Shown piece by piece: positions 44,180 through 55,607 of a stretch of 64,000 bases of DNA (positions are counted from its first letter, which is position 1; each line of letters begins with the position of its first letter). This DNA is from Bretschneidera sinensis (lineage: Eukaryota; Streptophyta; Magnoliopsida; Brassicales; Akaniaceae), in contig CM043698.1 of assembly GCA_023935145.1 (NCBI GenBank), positions 23,569,501 through 23,633,500 on the forward strand, read 5' to 3'. The notes beneath the pieces are model-generated. The model was not told the DNA's origin, searched no databases, and saw only the letters and a list, made by a program, of their open reading frames with translations. The position numbers were made by a program, and so were the translations under genes.

Positions 44180-44300
44180 TATCAAATCTGACTAATAATC
44201 ATCAGGGTACAAGTTATATGCTTTGACCGTCAATACTCATGTCCACAAATCAAAGAGATCAGACCTCACTAATAATCACCGAGTTACAAGTTTTAGAAAG
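44180..44300. repeat. Imperfect tandem pair, about 85 bases
   Basis: ATCAAATCTGACTAATAATC with GGGTACAAGTT at 44180-44215 recurs as ATCAGACCTCACTAATAATC with GAGTTACAAGTT at 44264-44298. Confidence 0.55.
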
Positions 44301-44586
44301 AGGAAGCCTTTGCTCTTGTTGTGTCAACCCTCTCTCATTTGGGCTAGGCTTCTTCTTTGGTAAAGCCCCACTCACTTGGGGTATTATGCCCTTTTCACCT
44401 TGAGCTAAAGCCAACAAACCTCTTCAATCCACTCTATTTTTAAAGGCACCAATCCTTAATTCTTCTTGATTTACTTTTGATGTGGGATCTTCAAATTTAT
44501 TTTCCTTTTTTACGGGGGATTTGACTCCATATACCCAACATCTTTTCCATAAGCGTGAATTGAGTTGATTATCGACAAGTCTGCAT

Positions 44587-45170
44587 GTGATGTTCCACTT
44601 CCCACATCAAATAGGAAAGATCTTGATTTATATATAAGGCGTAATGATCTCAAAAATAACATTGGCTAAAACTTACGAGCGATGGGCTAATGACGTTACA
44701 AATGGTATCAAAGTCTACCCAAACACATTACTAGTGGATGTATGGTATTTGGAGCTCCAACGAGTTGGAAATGTTGGTTTGATTTGTGATTGGTTATTTG
44801 TACTCTCTCCTCACAAGGATGTGAGGGTCTAAATGAGGGAGTTTATGATGAGCCATATCCCACATTGAGATTGCATGAGAAAGAACTTGGTTTCTATTTG
44901 TGGTCCAATGATCTCAAAAATAGTTTAAATTAGTACTTTTGGGTGATGAGGTGTTACAAAAAAGTATAAGAGTTGATCCAAACCCACTACTATATGGCTC
45001 CCAATGGGTTGGACCTATTGGTCTCCTCGCAAGGACGCAAGAGGCTAAACAGGATGAGAGTTTGCGATGATCAACATCTCGCATCAATAGTACAACATGA
45101 AATACCTCGATTTACATGCAAGCCCTAATGATCTAAAAAACAACTTGATTTAGCACTTATGAGTTTTGAG
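44587..45170. repeat. Three degenerate tandem units (CCCACAT...AATGATCTC)
   Basis: Each unit starts near a CCCACATC or CTCGCATC box (44602, 44864, 45078), followed by a CTTGGTTT/TTTATAT segment and AATGATCTCAAAAA about 40-60 bases later, then GATCCAAACCCACTACTA-like sequence. Spacing is about 262 and 214 bases. It looks like a decayed tandem dispersed repeat; no coding. Confidence 0.55.
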
Positions 45171-45520
45171 ATTCAGACTGTGGTGTTACATTGCACATCC
45201 AAAAATACGTTCGAGCAAAAATGCAAACACTCTTTAGAAATAAGGCTTAATTCATCTTTTTGTGTTTTATCCTTTTCAGAAGTTCTTGAAGTTTTCCTCA
45301 TTTGATATCCTCTTAGAACTGTAATATCGTATAAAGAAGGTTTTCTCAATATTTTTAACGATAAGAAATGATCATTCAAAACTTACCTATCACAAATAAA
45401 AAAAAATGATGTTGCTGATCAAACTATTATTATTGTTGTTATTAACACAACAAACACATTACGATTTTCTCTCTTGGCTGTTCATTTCAACTGACTGCTT
45501 TTTGTTTGTCCATTATGTAG
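45171..45520 (+). other. Remnant of TNL2 intron 1; TIR exon missing
   Basis: From about 45375 the sequence resembles the 3' half of TNL1 intron 1 (TATCACAAA, GATGTTGCTGATC against GTTGTTGTTGATC). No TIR exon is found between the TNL1 end and here, so the TIR exon was deleted or moved away. Confidence 0.6.
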
Positions 45521-46613
45521 GCCTGAATCCATTCTTATTGATAAAATTGTCGGAGTTATTTTGAAGAAATTGAATCTTGCATCCTCAAGTATTTTAACAG
45601 GTTTGATTGGAATAAATTCACGAATTGAGCAGGTTATGTCTTTATTGTGCATTGGGTTGCCAGATTTTCGCATGGTAGGAATTTGGGGCATGGGTGGCAT
45701 TGGTAAGACTACCAATGCAGGAGCTGTTTTTAACCTAATTTCTACTGATTTTGAAGGTTGTTATTTTTCTAACGGTGTTAGGGAAGCAGAAAAAAACGGT
45801 GGTCTAGTTTGTTTAAGAGATGAGCTTGTTTCCAAAATATTAGGAGAAAATTTACACACAGGGACTCCCAATATTAGGCATGGTTTTATTAAGGACAGGC
45901 TCCTTCGTAAAAGAGTGCTCAATGTTCTCGACGATGTGAGTGATACGAGCCAACTAGAAACTTTGTTTGGAGGGCTTGATCAGTTCGGTCCAGGGAGTAG
46001 AATCATTATAACTACCCGGGATAAGCAAGTGCTCGATTGTTATAACATTACAGATATATATGATGTGGAGAAGTTAAATGATGATGAAGCTTTGCAACTT
46101 TTTTGTCAAAAGGCCTTTAAGGAAAACCACCCTGTTGAATCTTATATTGAGTTTTCAAATAAGGTGGTAAGGTATGCTCAAGGTATTCCTTTAGCACTTA
46201 AAGTTTTGGGTTCTTCCCTATATCGTAAGAACAAACAACATTGGGAAAGTGCATTGAACAAATTGAAAAAAAATTGCAAACCCAAGTATTCGAGATGTGT
46301 TGAAAATCAGTTACGATGGATTGAATGATGAAGAGAAGGATATATTTCTTGATATTGCATGTTTCTTCAAAGAGGATGATATGGATGATGTAACAAGAAC
46401 ACTAGATGTTTGCTATAATTCTGTGATTTCTGGAATAAATGCTCTCAATGATAAATCTCCTATATTTTTTTTCGGATAATAACACTATAGGAGATGCATG
46501 ATTTACTGCAAGAAATGGATTGGGATATTGTTCACCAAGAATCTGAGGAACCTGGAAAGCGAAGTAGGTTATGGATTCCTGAAGATGTCCATCATGTATT
46601 GACAAACAATACA
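45521..46613 (+). pseudogene. TNL2 exon 2, NB-ARC domain (two frameshifts)
   Basis: Motifs: P-loop GMGGIGKTT (45688-45714; the next residue is N instead of the usual hydrophobic), kinase-2 VLNVLDDVSD, RNBS-B GSRIIITTRD, GLPL GIPLALKVLGSSL, RNBS-D IACFFKEDDMDD and MHD EMHDLLQEMDW. Frameshifts lie at an A8 run (46266-46273) and a T8 run (46465-46472), both typical slip sites. Donor ACA/GTAAGA is shared with TNL1. Confidence 0.9.
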
Positions 46614-46764
46614 GTAAGATCCTCTTCGATTAACTTCATTAGGTTTTATATGAAATGCCAATTTATTTTTCAGCACAGGCAAACTTCTTTTCTTTAAGAT
46701 ATTAATCTTTAGTGGTGTTCTTTTTTATCCTTTATGCTAATGATCTCTTTCTCATGGTTATTAG

Positions 46765-47064
46765 GAAACAGAAAAGGTGAAAGTTATATTCTTAAATCAT
46801 TCCAGAATAAAAGAGTTGAGCTTAAGTCCTAAAGCCTTCAAGAAGATGTACAATCTTAAATTCCTCGGAATCTATTGCGAAAGCTTAGAAAAGTGCTATA
46901 GAATCAACCTTCCTCAAGGTCTTAAATCGCTTCCAGATAAGCTGAGATATCTTTGCTGGCACGGATACCCATTGAAATTTTTGCCATCAAAGTTTTGTCC
47001 AGAAAACCTTGCCATGCTTGATATGAGCTACAGCAATATTAAACAACTCTGGAGTGGAAACCAG
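46765..47064 (+). CDS. TNL2 exon 3, NB-LRR linker and first LRRs
   Basis: Acceptor TATTAG, donor CAG/GTACGA, 100 codons open. Encodes ETEKVKVIFLNHSRIKELS, LSPKAFKKMYNLKFLGIY, LPDKLRYLCWHGYPL and MLDMSYSNIKQLWSGNQ. Intact on its own. Confidence 0.85.
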
Positions 47065-47744
47065 GTACGATTATACATATTTCTTTTCTAAAATAAATTA
47101 TAGATATTGCAAATTCTTTAAAGATTATATTTGGATCTTGTAAAATTTCAAGGAAAGGAAAATCAGAAGGAAAATGAAAAACGAAAAAATGCAACGTTTT
47201 TCTTTGTTTCTTTTGGATGTCAAAAGGAAAAGTAATATAATTTTTTTTTAAAATAAAACTAAATGAAAAAAATGAATTTTTTTTTTATTTTCCTCTAGAT
47301 TTATTTTCATTCAAATTTTTTAGGTTCCAAACACACCCAAGAAAAAAACTTGGGAGCTTGTGGATTCATCAAAAGAGTTATAGACCTTGTAAATCATTTA
47401 GTAGGTAGTTTTTTTCTTACTGAGGTGATGTAGCTTTTAATCTTGAATAGGTTCATAATTTTACTCAAGTAAATCTAGTTTTTAACCAAAAAGACAATAT
47501 TATTTTTGTTTTCCATATTATTTGAATCAAGGATCAAGAAGAACACCTTTATCAATCTTAGTACTTAATGTAGTTTTTTTCTTTAATAATTTTCTATTCC
47601 CGACTACGAAATAACAATGACCTCAATTTTTGTTTATTTATTTAAAATGGTGTTTCAATTATTAGTACTGTTGTATGCCAGGGAATCTTCTTTCAGTTCT
47701 TACCTTTCGTGTAATTACTCTAATCATGTTGTTACATGTTGCAG
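47065..47744. other. TNL2 intron 3
   Basis: AT-rich intron with long T- and A-runs (47244-47290), longer than the matching TNL1 intron (302 bases). No embedded gene seen. Confidence 0.7.
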
Positions 47745-47891
47745 AATCTTGTTAACTTAAAAGAGATCAATCTCAGTGAATCTGAGAACTTGATAGAACT
47801 CCCAGACCTCTCGCAAGCCACAAATCTTGAAAGGATGTTTCTTAGTGGCTGTAAAAGTTTGGTTGAGGTTCCCTTATTCATTAAACATTTA
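47745..47891 (+). pseudogene. TNL2 LRR exon, piece A
   Basis: Follows GTTGCAG. Encodes NLVNLKEINLSESENLIEL and LERMFLSGCKSLVEVPLFIK, then is cut by the Copia LTR at 47892. The last five bases ATTTA align with ATCTC at 52855-52859 as a decayed target-site duplication. Confidence 0.85.
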
Positions 47892-48169
47892 TGATAGAGA
47901 GACATATTAGCATATTCTCATCCTTGATTTAAGGCTTACTTTATGCAATGTTTTCATTCTTGATTTAAAGATTACTTTAGGCAATATTTTCATCATTGTT
48001 TTAAGGATCACTTTAGGCCATGTTTTCATCCTTGTTTTAAGGATGACATTTTTCCTTTAACAACCTATATATACTCTTAATTGTATTCTCAATAAGGATC
48101 AAGTAAGCATTTGTACATTCTCTTGACTCTCTTCAATTCTCACTTCTCTTTGCTCTCTTAAAATTTACA
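47892..48169 (+). repeat. 5' LTR with internal 37-base tandem repeats
   Basis: About four imperfect units of the pattern CCTTG[A/T]TTTAAGG, [A/C]TTACTTTAGGCAATG, TTTTCAT occupy 47920-48055. A TATATATAC at 48070 is a possible TATA box. Confidence 0.88.
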
Positions 48170-48269
48170 TGGTATCAGAGTCCTCAAGCCACCGAGCTTA
48201 AAAAAAAAAAAAAAAAAAACGATCCTCATATCTCCCTCTCTTTTTTGTTTCATTTTTCCTTTCCCTACA

Positions 48270-51200
48270 ATGTTATCTCCAATCAACTCATCAGATTCAT
48301 CAAACTCCTCAATCTCTGAAACACTGGTTGTTGTATCAACTGGTATCAACCCTTCGGCACAAACCAACAATCTAATCTCTATCAATACTGCATCCCAAAT
48401 CCCATTCAAGCTATCTGGAGGTGGTAACTATGCCTCTTGGAGATCTCAATTCTATAATTTACTGTTTGGTTATGATTTGCTAGGTTATATCGATGGCACA
48501 CATCCCTGTCCTGCGTCCACCATCAACACAACTGGAGGAACTGAGTTTGTTCCGAACCCAGACCACAAGAAGTGGCTGCGTTAAGATCGTTTAGTACTGT
48601 AGGCTATTCAGGCCTCCCTTGCAAGTACCATTGCACCACTTATCTCCACCTGCAAGTGCTCTACTAAAGCGTGGAATAAGCTGGAAACAACTTTTGTCAA
48701 TCGTTCGAATACCAGGATGCTCTCCCTTCTTTCCACACTCATGAGGATCTCTCAAGAAGGCATTACCATAGCCGAATACATGCAACACATCAAAACGATT
48801 GTTGACGACCTTGCCTTGATTGGGCACCCTCTGAGTGACGCTGAGATTGTCGTTCACACCCTCCATGGCCTCAGTAATGACTATAAAGAACTGAATGCAG
48901 CTATACGTATAAGAGAAACAGCTATGACGTTCGAAGAGCTTCACGATAAGCTTCTAGATCACGAGACTTTTCTAAAACGAGAAGAAGGGAAGAAAGTGAC
49001 AACACCAATCACTGCTCAGTACAACCATCATCGCTCTAACAACAATAAAAACAGGTCAGATTCTGGAAATCATCAAAACAATAGAATGAGAAACAACAAT
49101 TATGGCAACAGGTCATTCTCCAGCAATCCACAGACCAACTCCAGAAATCAAGGATTTCATAACTCCCTCTTCAACAACAATTTTTCCTATAACACAGTGG
49201 GAAATTTTGTTCCAGCAAGGATCTCACAACATCAACCATGGCGACCAAACAGCAACCATAGACAACCTAAGCCAATATGCCAACTTTGTGACAAAATTGG
49301 GCACACAGCAAAGGTTTGTCGGTCTCAAACAAGGCCAAACCACAATCCCAGCTGGCCTCAGGCAAATCACTTGACCACAGATCAACAATCCAACCGCAAC
49401 AATTGGCTAGTTGACTCTGGTGCATCGCACCACATTACTTCTGACTTGCAAAACCTTTCTGTTCACTCAGATTACAATGGGAATGAAGACATAATGGTTG
49501 GCAACGGTAACGGTATTCCAATATCTCATATTGGTTCTACAAAACTCATATCTTCAAATATCTCATTTAATCTTAATAATGTGTTGTGTGCTCCCCACAT
49601 AAAAAAGAATTTACTTTCAGTTTCGCAATTTTGCAAACAAAATGCCACATCTATTGAATTCTTTCCTGATTCTTTTATTGTGAAGGATTTGAGTACGAGG
49701 GCATCCTTGGTGCGAGGCCAGAATAAGGATGATGTCTATGAGTGGCCATCTATGTCATCATCACCATCTTTTGCATCTATTCCAATAGCATACACAGCCA
49801 CCACAACAACTACCGCCGACCTATGGCACCACCGTCTAGGCTATCCTTCCGAATCCATTAAAAAAAAATTAGTAACTACATTTTCTCTACCCGTATCTCA
49901 GTCTCTTTCTAGTCATTGTGATTCATGTCTCTGCAATAAAAGTCACAGACTTCCATTTGGCTTAATAAGTGTGTCATGTACTTCTCCATTAGAAATTTTA
50001 TATACCGACGTTTGGGGACCATCACCAATCATTTCTTATGACAATATTCGGTACTATATAATTTTTGTGGATTACTTTACAAAATACACTTGGTTCTATC
50101 CTATCAAACACAAATCCGATGTTCCTCTCATATTTGACAAATTCAAGAAATTAGTCGAAAACTTTTTTCAATTGAAAATAAAAACAGTCTATTCCGATGG
50201 AGGTGGTGAATATCAAAGCTTGGCTCATCACCTATCTAACTTTGGTATTCAACACCTCACATCTCCTCCATATACTCCTCAATTAGTGGGCTCCGCTGAA
50301 AGAAAACATCGTCATCTAGTCGAAACTGGTCTCACTTTACTTCACCAAGCCTCACTACCTTTACGGTTATGGTCTGTAGCATTCCAAACAGCCACCTATC
50401 TTATTAACTGTATGCCCACACCAGTCCTTAAGTCCCACTCTCCATTCGAAAAATATTTCACAAACAACCAAATTATCACAAACTAAAAGTATTTGGCTAT
50501 CTGTGCTCTCTCATAATTCCTATATCTGTTTTGATCCATCCACATCAAAAACCTTTATTACTCGCCATATCGTTTTTATTGAGTCTCAATTTCCCTTTCA
50601 AAAACTTTCCGTACATGAACCACGAATTAACACAGAATCTCTACATCAATGGTGTCCCTCAAATCTCTCCAATCCTTCCACAAATCTCGAGTCAACATCT
50701 CATGAATCTATCAATCACAATCAGGCACCTTCATATCCTTCTCTATCTACATTAAATCACATACAATCAAGTTCTTCTCCACCAGCTACCCCCACTAATA
50801 CACACTCCTCAAATCATGGTGCTGATGAACAAGTGGATCCTCATATCACGCTGCCTACCTCTGCCTTGCACTAATCACACTCCCTGGACTCCTCTACAAA
50901 TCGAGTAAGTCATGATTCCTCTCCTCATTCATCTCTCTCATAGACTGCTCCATCCAAATCGCCCACACCACAAAAAATAACTACCCGGTCCCAACATAAT
51001 ATGTTCAAGCCACGCAAAATACTTGACCTTCACACCACCACCTCCAAAACCGATGAACCTCCTGAACCCACAACATATCGCCAAGTCGAAAAATTCCCTC
51101 AATGGCGTAAGGCAATGAGTGATGAGTATGACGCCCTTCTTAAAAACTCCACATGGACTCTCGTACCCCATCACCACACACAAAACATCATTGGGTGCAA

Positions 51201-52595
51201 ATGGATATTTAAGATTAAGCGGAACCCCAACGGTACTATTGCCCACTATAAGGCTCGTTTGGTTGCCAAAGGATTCCATCAATGTCCCAGAATTGATTAC
51301 ACGGATACTTTCAGTCCTGTTGTAAAACCTACAACAATTCGCCTTATTCTAAGTTTAGCGGTCTCCTTTGGATGGGACTTGCGACAATTGGATGTTAACA
51401 ATGCTTTTTTGCAGGGAACACTTTCTGACAATGTTTTCATGCAGCAACCTCAAGGCTTCATTCATCCACAGTTTCCTACTCATGTCTGCAAGTTGCGCAA
51501 GGCCATCTATGGTCTTCGCCAAGCTCCCTACTCCTTCACAAATTTGTGAACTCTAAATCAGATAGTTCCCTATTTATCTTTCACCATGGACAGACCACAC
51601 TCTACTTGCTTATGCACGTTGACGACATCATCATTACAGGCAATAATTCCACCTCTGTCCAGCAGTTCATTGATCAGTTGGCCAACCGATTTTCCTTGAA
51701 GAATCTCGACCCCTTAACATATTTTTTGGGTGTTGAGGCTCGCACAACTCCAACTGGTTTGTTCTTGTCACAGCGAAAGTATGTACTTGACATCCTGCAC
51801 AAGGCGAACATGGCTGATGCTAAAGAGGTTAGCACTCCCCTATCCACAACCGAGTCTCTAACGCTCAACGACGGCACCCCTCACCATGACGCTACTCAGT
51901 TTTGACAGTTCTTGGGATCACTACAGTACTTGTCCTTAACAAGGCCTGATATCTCCTTTACAGTCAATAGACTGTCACAGTTCATGCATTGTCCTACCTC
52001 ACATCATTGGGCCACTGTCAAACGTATATTGCGGTACCTCAAGGGCACTTTCGATCATGGAATCTTTCTTCGCAAAGAATCACGTCCGCAACTCCATGCC
52101 TTCTCTGACTCTGATTGGGCAGGAAACACTGATGATCGCACATCCACATCTGCATATGTTATGTTTTTAGGTGCCTCACCAATCAGTTGGGCTTCCAAAA
52201 AGCAACGCACTGTTGCTCACTCATCTACTGAAGCCGAGTATCATGCCATAGCTTTGACTGCTGCTGAACTCAACTGGATAACTAATCTGCTCCAAGAACT
52301 ACATGCTCCACCTACAACTATACCTACAATTTACTACAATAATATTGGTGCCACATACTTGTGTAAAAATCCAGTGTTCTACTCACGAATGAAGCACATT
52401 GCCATCGACTTTCACTTTGTTTGTGACCAGGTTGTTAATCATCGGTTACATGTTTCTCATGTTTATACTAATGATCAATTGGCGGACTCACTCACCAAAG
52501 CACTTCCTCGAAAACAGTTCTTGTATCATCGGTTCAAGATTGGCATCCGAGATGGATGCTCCATCTTGCAGGGGCATGATAGAGAGACATATTAG
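48270..52595 (+). pseudogene. Copia gag-pol polyprotein (Ale/RE1-like), multiple stops and deletions
   Basis: Gag from 48270 (FKLSGGGNYASWRSQF) has two stops (48582 TAA, 48600 TAG) then stays open from 48603 to about 50486 in the same frame: gag core, CCHC knuckle CQLCDKIGHTAKVC (about 49276-49317), protease WLVDSGASHHIT, GAG-pre-integrase LWHHRLGYPS and integrase with VYSDGGGEYQ and SAERKHRH. A frameshift and a deletion follow near 50486-50510. RT begins about 51080 ([32 protein letters not shown]); about 40 bases are lost at 51540, after YGLRQAP; then HVDDIIITGNN (about 51613). A TGA lies at 51903. RNase H (SDSDWAGN, SSTEAEYHAI) runs to 52595. Most stops sit where Q or R is expected. Confidence 0.9.
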
Positions 52596-52854
52596 CATAT
52601 TCTCATCCTTGATTTAAGGCTTACTTTATGCAATGTTTTCATTCTTGATTTAAGGATTACTTTAGGCAATGTTTTCATCCTTGTTTTAAGGATTGCTTTA
52701 GGCCATGTTTTCATCATTGTTTTAAGGATGACCTTTTTCCTTTAACAACCTATATATACCCTTAATTGTATTCTCAATAAGGATCAAGTAAGCATTTGTA
52801 CATTCTCTTGACTCTCTTCAATCCTCACTTCTCTTTGCTCTCTTAAAATTTACA
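52577..52854 (+). repeat. 3' LTR of the TNL2 Copia element
   Basis: Same length as the 5' LTR. The polyprotein frame runs 19 bases into it. TNL2 coding resumes at 52855 with ATCTC. Confidence 0.93.
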
Positions 52855-53288
52855 ATCTCAACATGCTTACTAAATTGGATTTGAGTAATTGCAGTGAGCT
52901 TAAGAGTCTTCCAAGCAACATCAACTTGAGATCTCTTACAGATCTGTATCTAGATGGCTGCACTAATATCACCAATTTTCCAGAGATTTCATGGAATATA
53001 AAATTTTTGCATTTAAAAGGAACTGCAATTGAAGAAGTTCCGTCATGGATCAACCGTATCTCTGGAATTGTTGAATTGGATATGGAAGGCTGCATACGGC
53101 TTACGAATTTTCCAAGCACCGTTTAGAATTTGGTTTGTCTTGAAACTCTAAATCTCAGTGGCTGCACAAATATCACCAAGTTCCTAGAGATTTCAAGGAA
53201 AATAGTAATATTGTTTTTAAATGGGACGGTAATAGAAGAAGTTTCTACATCAATCGGTTCCCTCTCTGCACTTTGTGAGTTGCATATA
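52855..53288 (+). pseudogene. TNL2 LRR exon, piece B
   Basis: Encodes LRRs MLTKLDLSNCSELKSLPS, LYLDGCTNITNFPEIS and GIVELDMEGCIRLTNFPS, then TAG at 53124-53126, where the repeat pattern predicts glutamine. It continues LVCLETLNLSGCTNITKF and IGSLSALCELH. Interrupted at 53289 by the deleted Gypsy element; ATATA (53284-53288) is the slightly changed left target-site copy. Confidence 0.87.
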
Positions 53289-54699
53289 TGAGGCAGGAGG
53301 ATCCGAGTCAGATGATGCTGAGCTATCAGATGGCAAGTGGGCTACCTAAATCGGTTTACATCGTTTAGCGGGCCATGAGCTTGGATTGGGCCCCGAAGAC
53401 CCTAGTCTGATTGAAAACGAGCTTTCGAGAAAAACTTAGTATTTTATACTAAGCCTTATCGTTTTTAAGCCAAAAAATGAAGTTTAGACATTCAAATTGG
53501 CAGTTTTTAGTTTCTAGGAAACTTTTTATTTTATTTAATTTAAATTCGGTCTTAATTTAATTTTTCTATTTTAGCTTCGACCTTATAAATAAGGTCTTAG
53601 GGTTTCATAATATTATTATTGTATTTTTGGAATAAATTAAAATAAAGCATCAGAGTAGCTTCTCTGTATTGTTTTAGGGTTTTTCTTGTGTTACTCCCTG
53701 TGAACTATCTGTTCGACTAGCCTGCAGAATAATCGCTATTCTGCCCGGCGTCAATTGGTATCAGAGCTTCAACATCTTCCTGGGGTGAGATTTCATCAGT
53801 TTCCATGGCTGGTGATCGTAGTCGTGGTCGTCGCGGGCAGGTTCCGAACGAAGAAGCCCCACGCCATGATCGAAACGTTCAGGATGCGATGATTGAGGAT
53901 TTACAGCGGCATGTTGCAAAGTTAACCCAGTGTTTAACGGCACAGAATTTCGGTGATCGTGAGAAATAAGATCACGATTCTGATTCCAGTTTCGAAAACC
54001 CGTATTACAATCCTACTCGATTCAGGGAACGTCATGGTCGGGAGGATCATTATGGAGATCTCGGTTTCAGAGTGGATTTTTCGCTGTTAGCAAAGTTTTC
54101 TGACCTGATACCAGATGATCTTCCTCCTGGGTTGCCGCATGAGGTCTTTAATGTAAAACACTTGAGTCATTGTTTTGAGGATTCCGATGTGGCTATTGTG
54201 AACTCAAGAACGAGTTCTTTCCAACCTGGGGTGACTCATGCAGGAGGATCCGAGTCAGATGATGCTGAGCTATCAGATGGCAAGTGGGCTACCTAAACCG
54301 GTTTACATCGTTTAGCGGGCCATGAGCTCGAGTTGAGCCCCGAATACCCTAGTCTGATTGAAAACGAGCTTTCGGGAAAAACTTAGTATATGATACTAAG
54401 CCTTATCGTTTTTAAGCCAAAAAACGAAGTTTAAACCTTCAAATTGGCAGTTTTTAGTTTTTAGAAAACTTTTTCTTTTATTTAATTTAAATTCGGTCTT
54501 AATTTAATTTTTCTATTTTAGTTTCGACCTTATAAATAAGGTCTTAAGGTTTCATAATATTATTATTGTATTTTTAGAATAAATTAAAATAAAGCATCAG
54601 AGTAGTTTTTTTGTATTGTTTTAGGGTTTTTCTTGTATTACTCCCTGTGAATATCTGTTCGACTAGCCTGCAGAATAATCGCTATTCTACCCGGCGTCA
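53289..54699 (+). mobile_element. Short internally deleted Gypsy element, copy B (complete)
   Basis: LTRs 53289-53753 and 54239-54699 (about 463 bases, TG...GGCGTCA) enclose only 485 bases. The target duplication is ATATG (54700-54704) against ATATA (53284-53288); the TNL reading frame resumes exactly. Primer site TTGGTATCAGAGC at 53755-53767. The interior encodes only gag start, pre-RT linker and pol tail, with the same joins as copy A at 28.2 kb. It is a non-autonomous family that must borrow enzymes from full-length relatives. Confidence 0.92.
53805..54296 (+). pseudogene. Fused gag-start/pol-end remnant of the deleted Gypsy element (copy B)
   Basis: ATG at 53805. MAGDRSRGRRGQVPNEEAP is followed by a leucine-heptad helix, MIEDLQRHVAKLTQ, then a TAA at about 53968. 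The same frame continues DHDSDSSFENPYYNPTRF and DLGFRVDF, joined to LLAKFSDLIPDDLPPGLP (pre-RT linker) and VFNVKHLSHCF, NSRTSSFQPGV (pol C-terminus), running a little into the 3' LTR. RT, RNase H and integrase are absent. The frame is otherwise open across both deletion joins. Confidence 0.8.
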
Positions 54700-55530
54700 A
54701 TATGCGTGACTGCAAAAGGCTGAAGAGTCTGCCAACCAGCATATATAAGTTGAAATCTCTTTATAGGCTTAAGCTCTCTGGTTGTTTGAAACTAGAGAGT
54801 TTCCCAGAAATCCTGGAGACAATGGCAGATTTAGGAACACTTGATTTAAGCACCGTCCTCAATTCAGCGTCTAACTGGGTTGGGAAAACTGAAATTGGAA
54901 TCCTGCAAAAATATTTCCTAATTGCCAGATAACTTGGGGAACTTGGAAATACTGACATCTCTCAGAGCTAATGGAACTGCTATGCAACACTTACCATCTT
55001 CCATTTCAAATCTAACACGTCTCGAATATTTAGATGTTTCAGGATGTGAAGATCGAGATCCTGTGGCTCTGATACTGCCTCCTTTATCAGGTTTTAGCTA
55101 TTTAAGAAAGCTATACCTGAACTGTTTACATATAAGGAAAATTCCAGACGATATTGGTTGCCTATCTTCATTGGAGGAATTAGAGCTAAGCAGAAATGAT
55201 TTCAATAGCATTCCTGCAAGCCTCAAACAAATTTATCAACTTTGCTGGCTTGACTTAAGCTATTGCAAGATACTTAAATCATTACCAGAGCTTCCATAGC
55301 GTCTAGCATATCTAAATACAAATGATTGCACATCATTGGAAACAATATCAAGTAACCAGAAATTTCTCTTTCCTCCACATTTCCTTTCTGATCGCATTGT
55401 CCAGCATACACAGACGGAGCATGGGAGGTATATATTTAGTAATTGCTTCAAATTGGATCAAGATCCAGACAACAACATTGTGGAAAAAGCACAGTTGATA
55501 ATTCAGAAAGTGGTGGAAGATTACACTCAG
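54700..55530 (+). pseudogene. TNL2 LRR exon, piece C
   Basis: Encodes MRDCKRLKSLPTSIYKLKSL and LSGCLKLESFPEILETM; the frame breaks near 54910-54930 and continues LPDNLGNLEILTSLRANGT, YLDVSGCEDRDPVALILPPL and ELELSRNDFNSIPASL to a TAG at about 55297-55299, where TNL1 has glutamate (PERLAHL). The frame then runs on to the donor CAG/GTCTCT at 55530. Lesions in both TNL1 and TNL2 fall in the same short stretch before the NLENLEIL repeat. Confidence 0.86.
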
Positions 55531-55607
55531 GTCTCTCTCTCTCTCTCTCTCTCTGTGTTTGTGTTTTGCTGCTGCTCTCTTAAAATCATGATTTTGGTGT
55601 GGTACAG

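Larger units (their letters stand above)
47892..52854 (+). mobile_element. Ty1/Copia retrotransposon (Ale/RE1-like) inside TNL2
   Basis: LTRs 47892-48169 and 52577-52854, both 278 bases, TGATAGAGAG...AAATTTACA, with nine differences by eye (3.2 percent). Flanks ATTTA and ATCTC are a plausible decayed target duplication, since the host LRR sequence resumes exactly. Primer site TGGTATCAGAG at 48170; purine tract GCAGGGGCA before the 3' LTR. Domain order is Copia. Integrase and RT style (TDVWGPSPIISYDN, LYLLMHVDDIIITGN) resembles RE1-type (Ale/Retrofit) elements; lineage is from memory. Confidence 0.94.

Noticed and set aside
44644..44832. 62-codon plus frame
   Set aside because: Falls inside the degenerate tandem repeat and is not kept in the other units.
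45171..45520. Search for a TIR exon of TNL2
   Set aside because: No DVFLSF, BB-loop or FYHVDPSD coding sequence is present between 37306 and 45520 in any frame.
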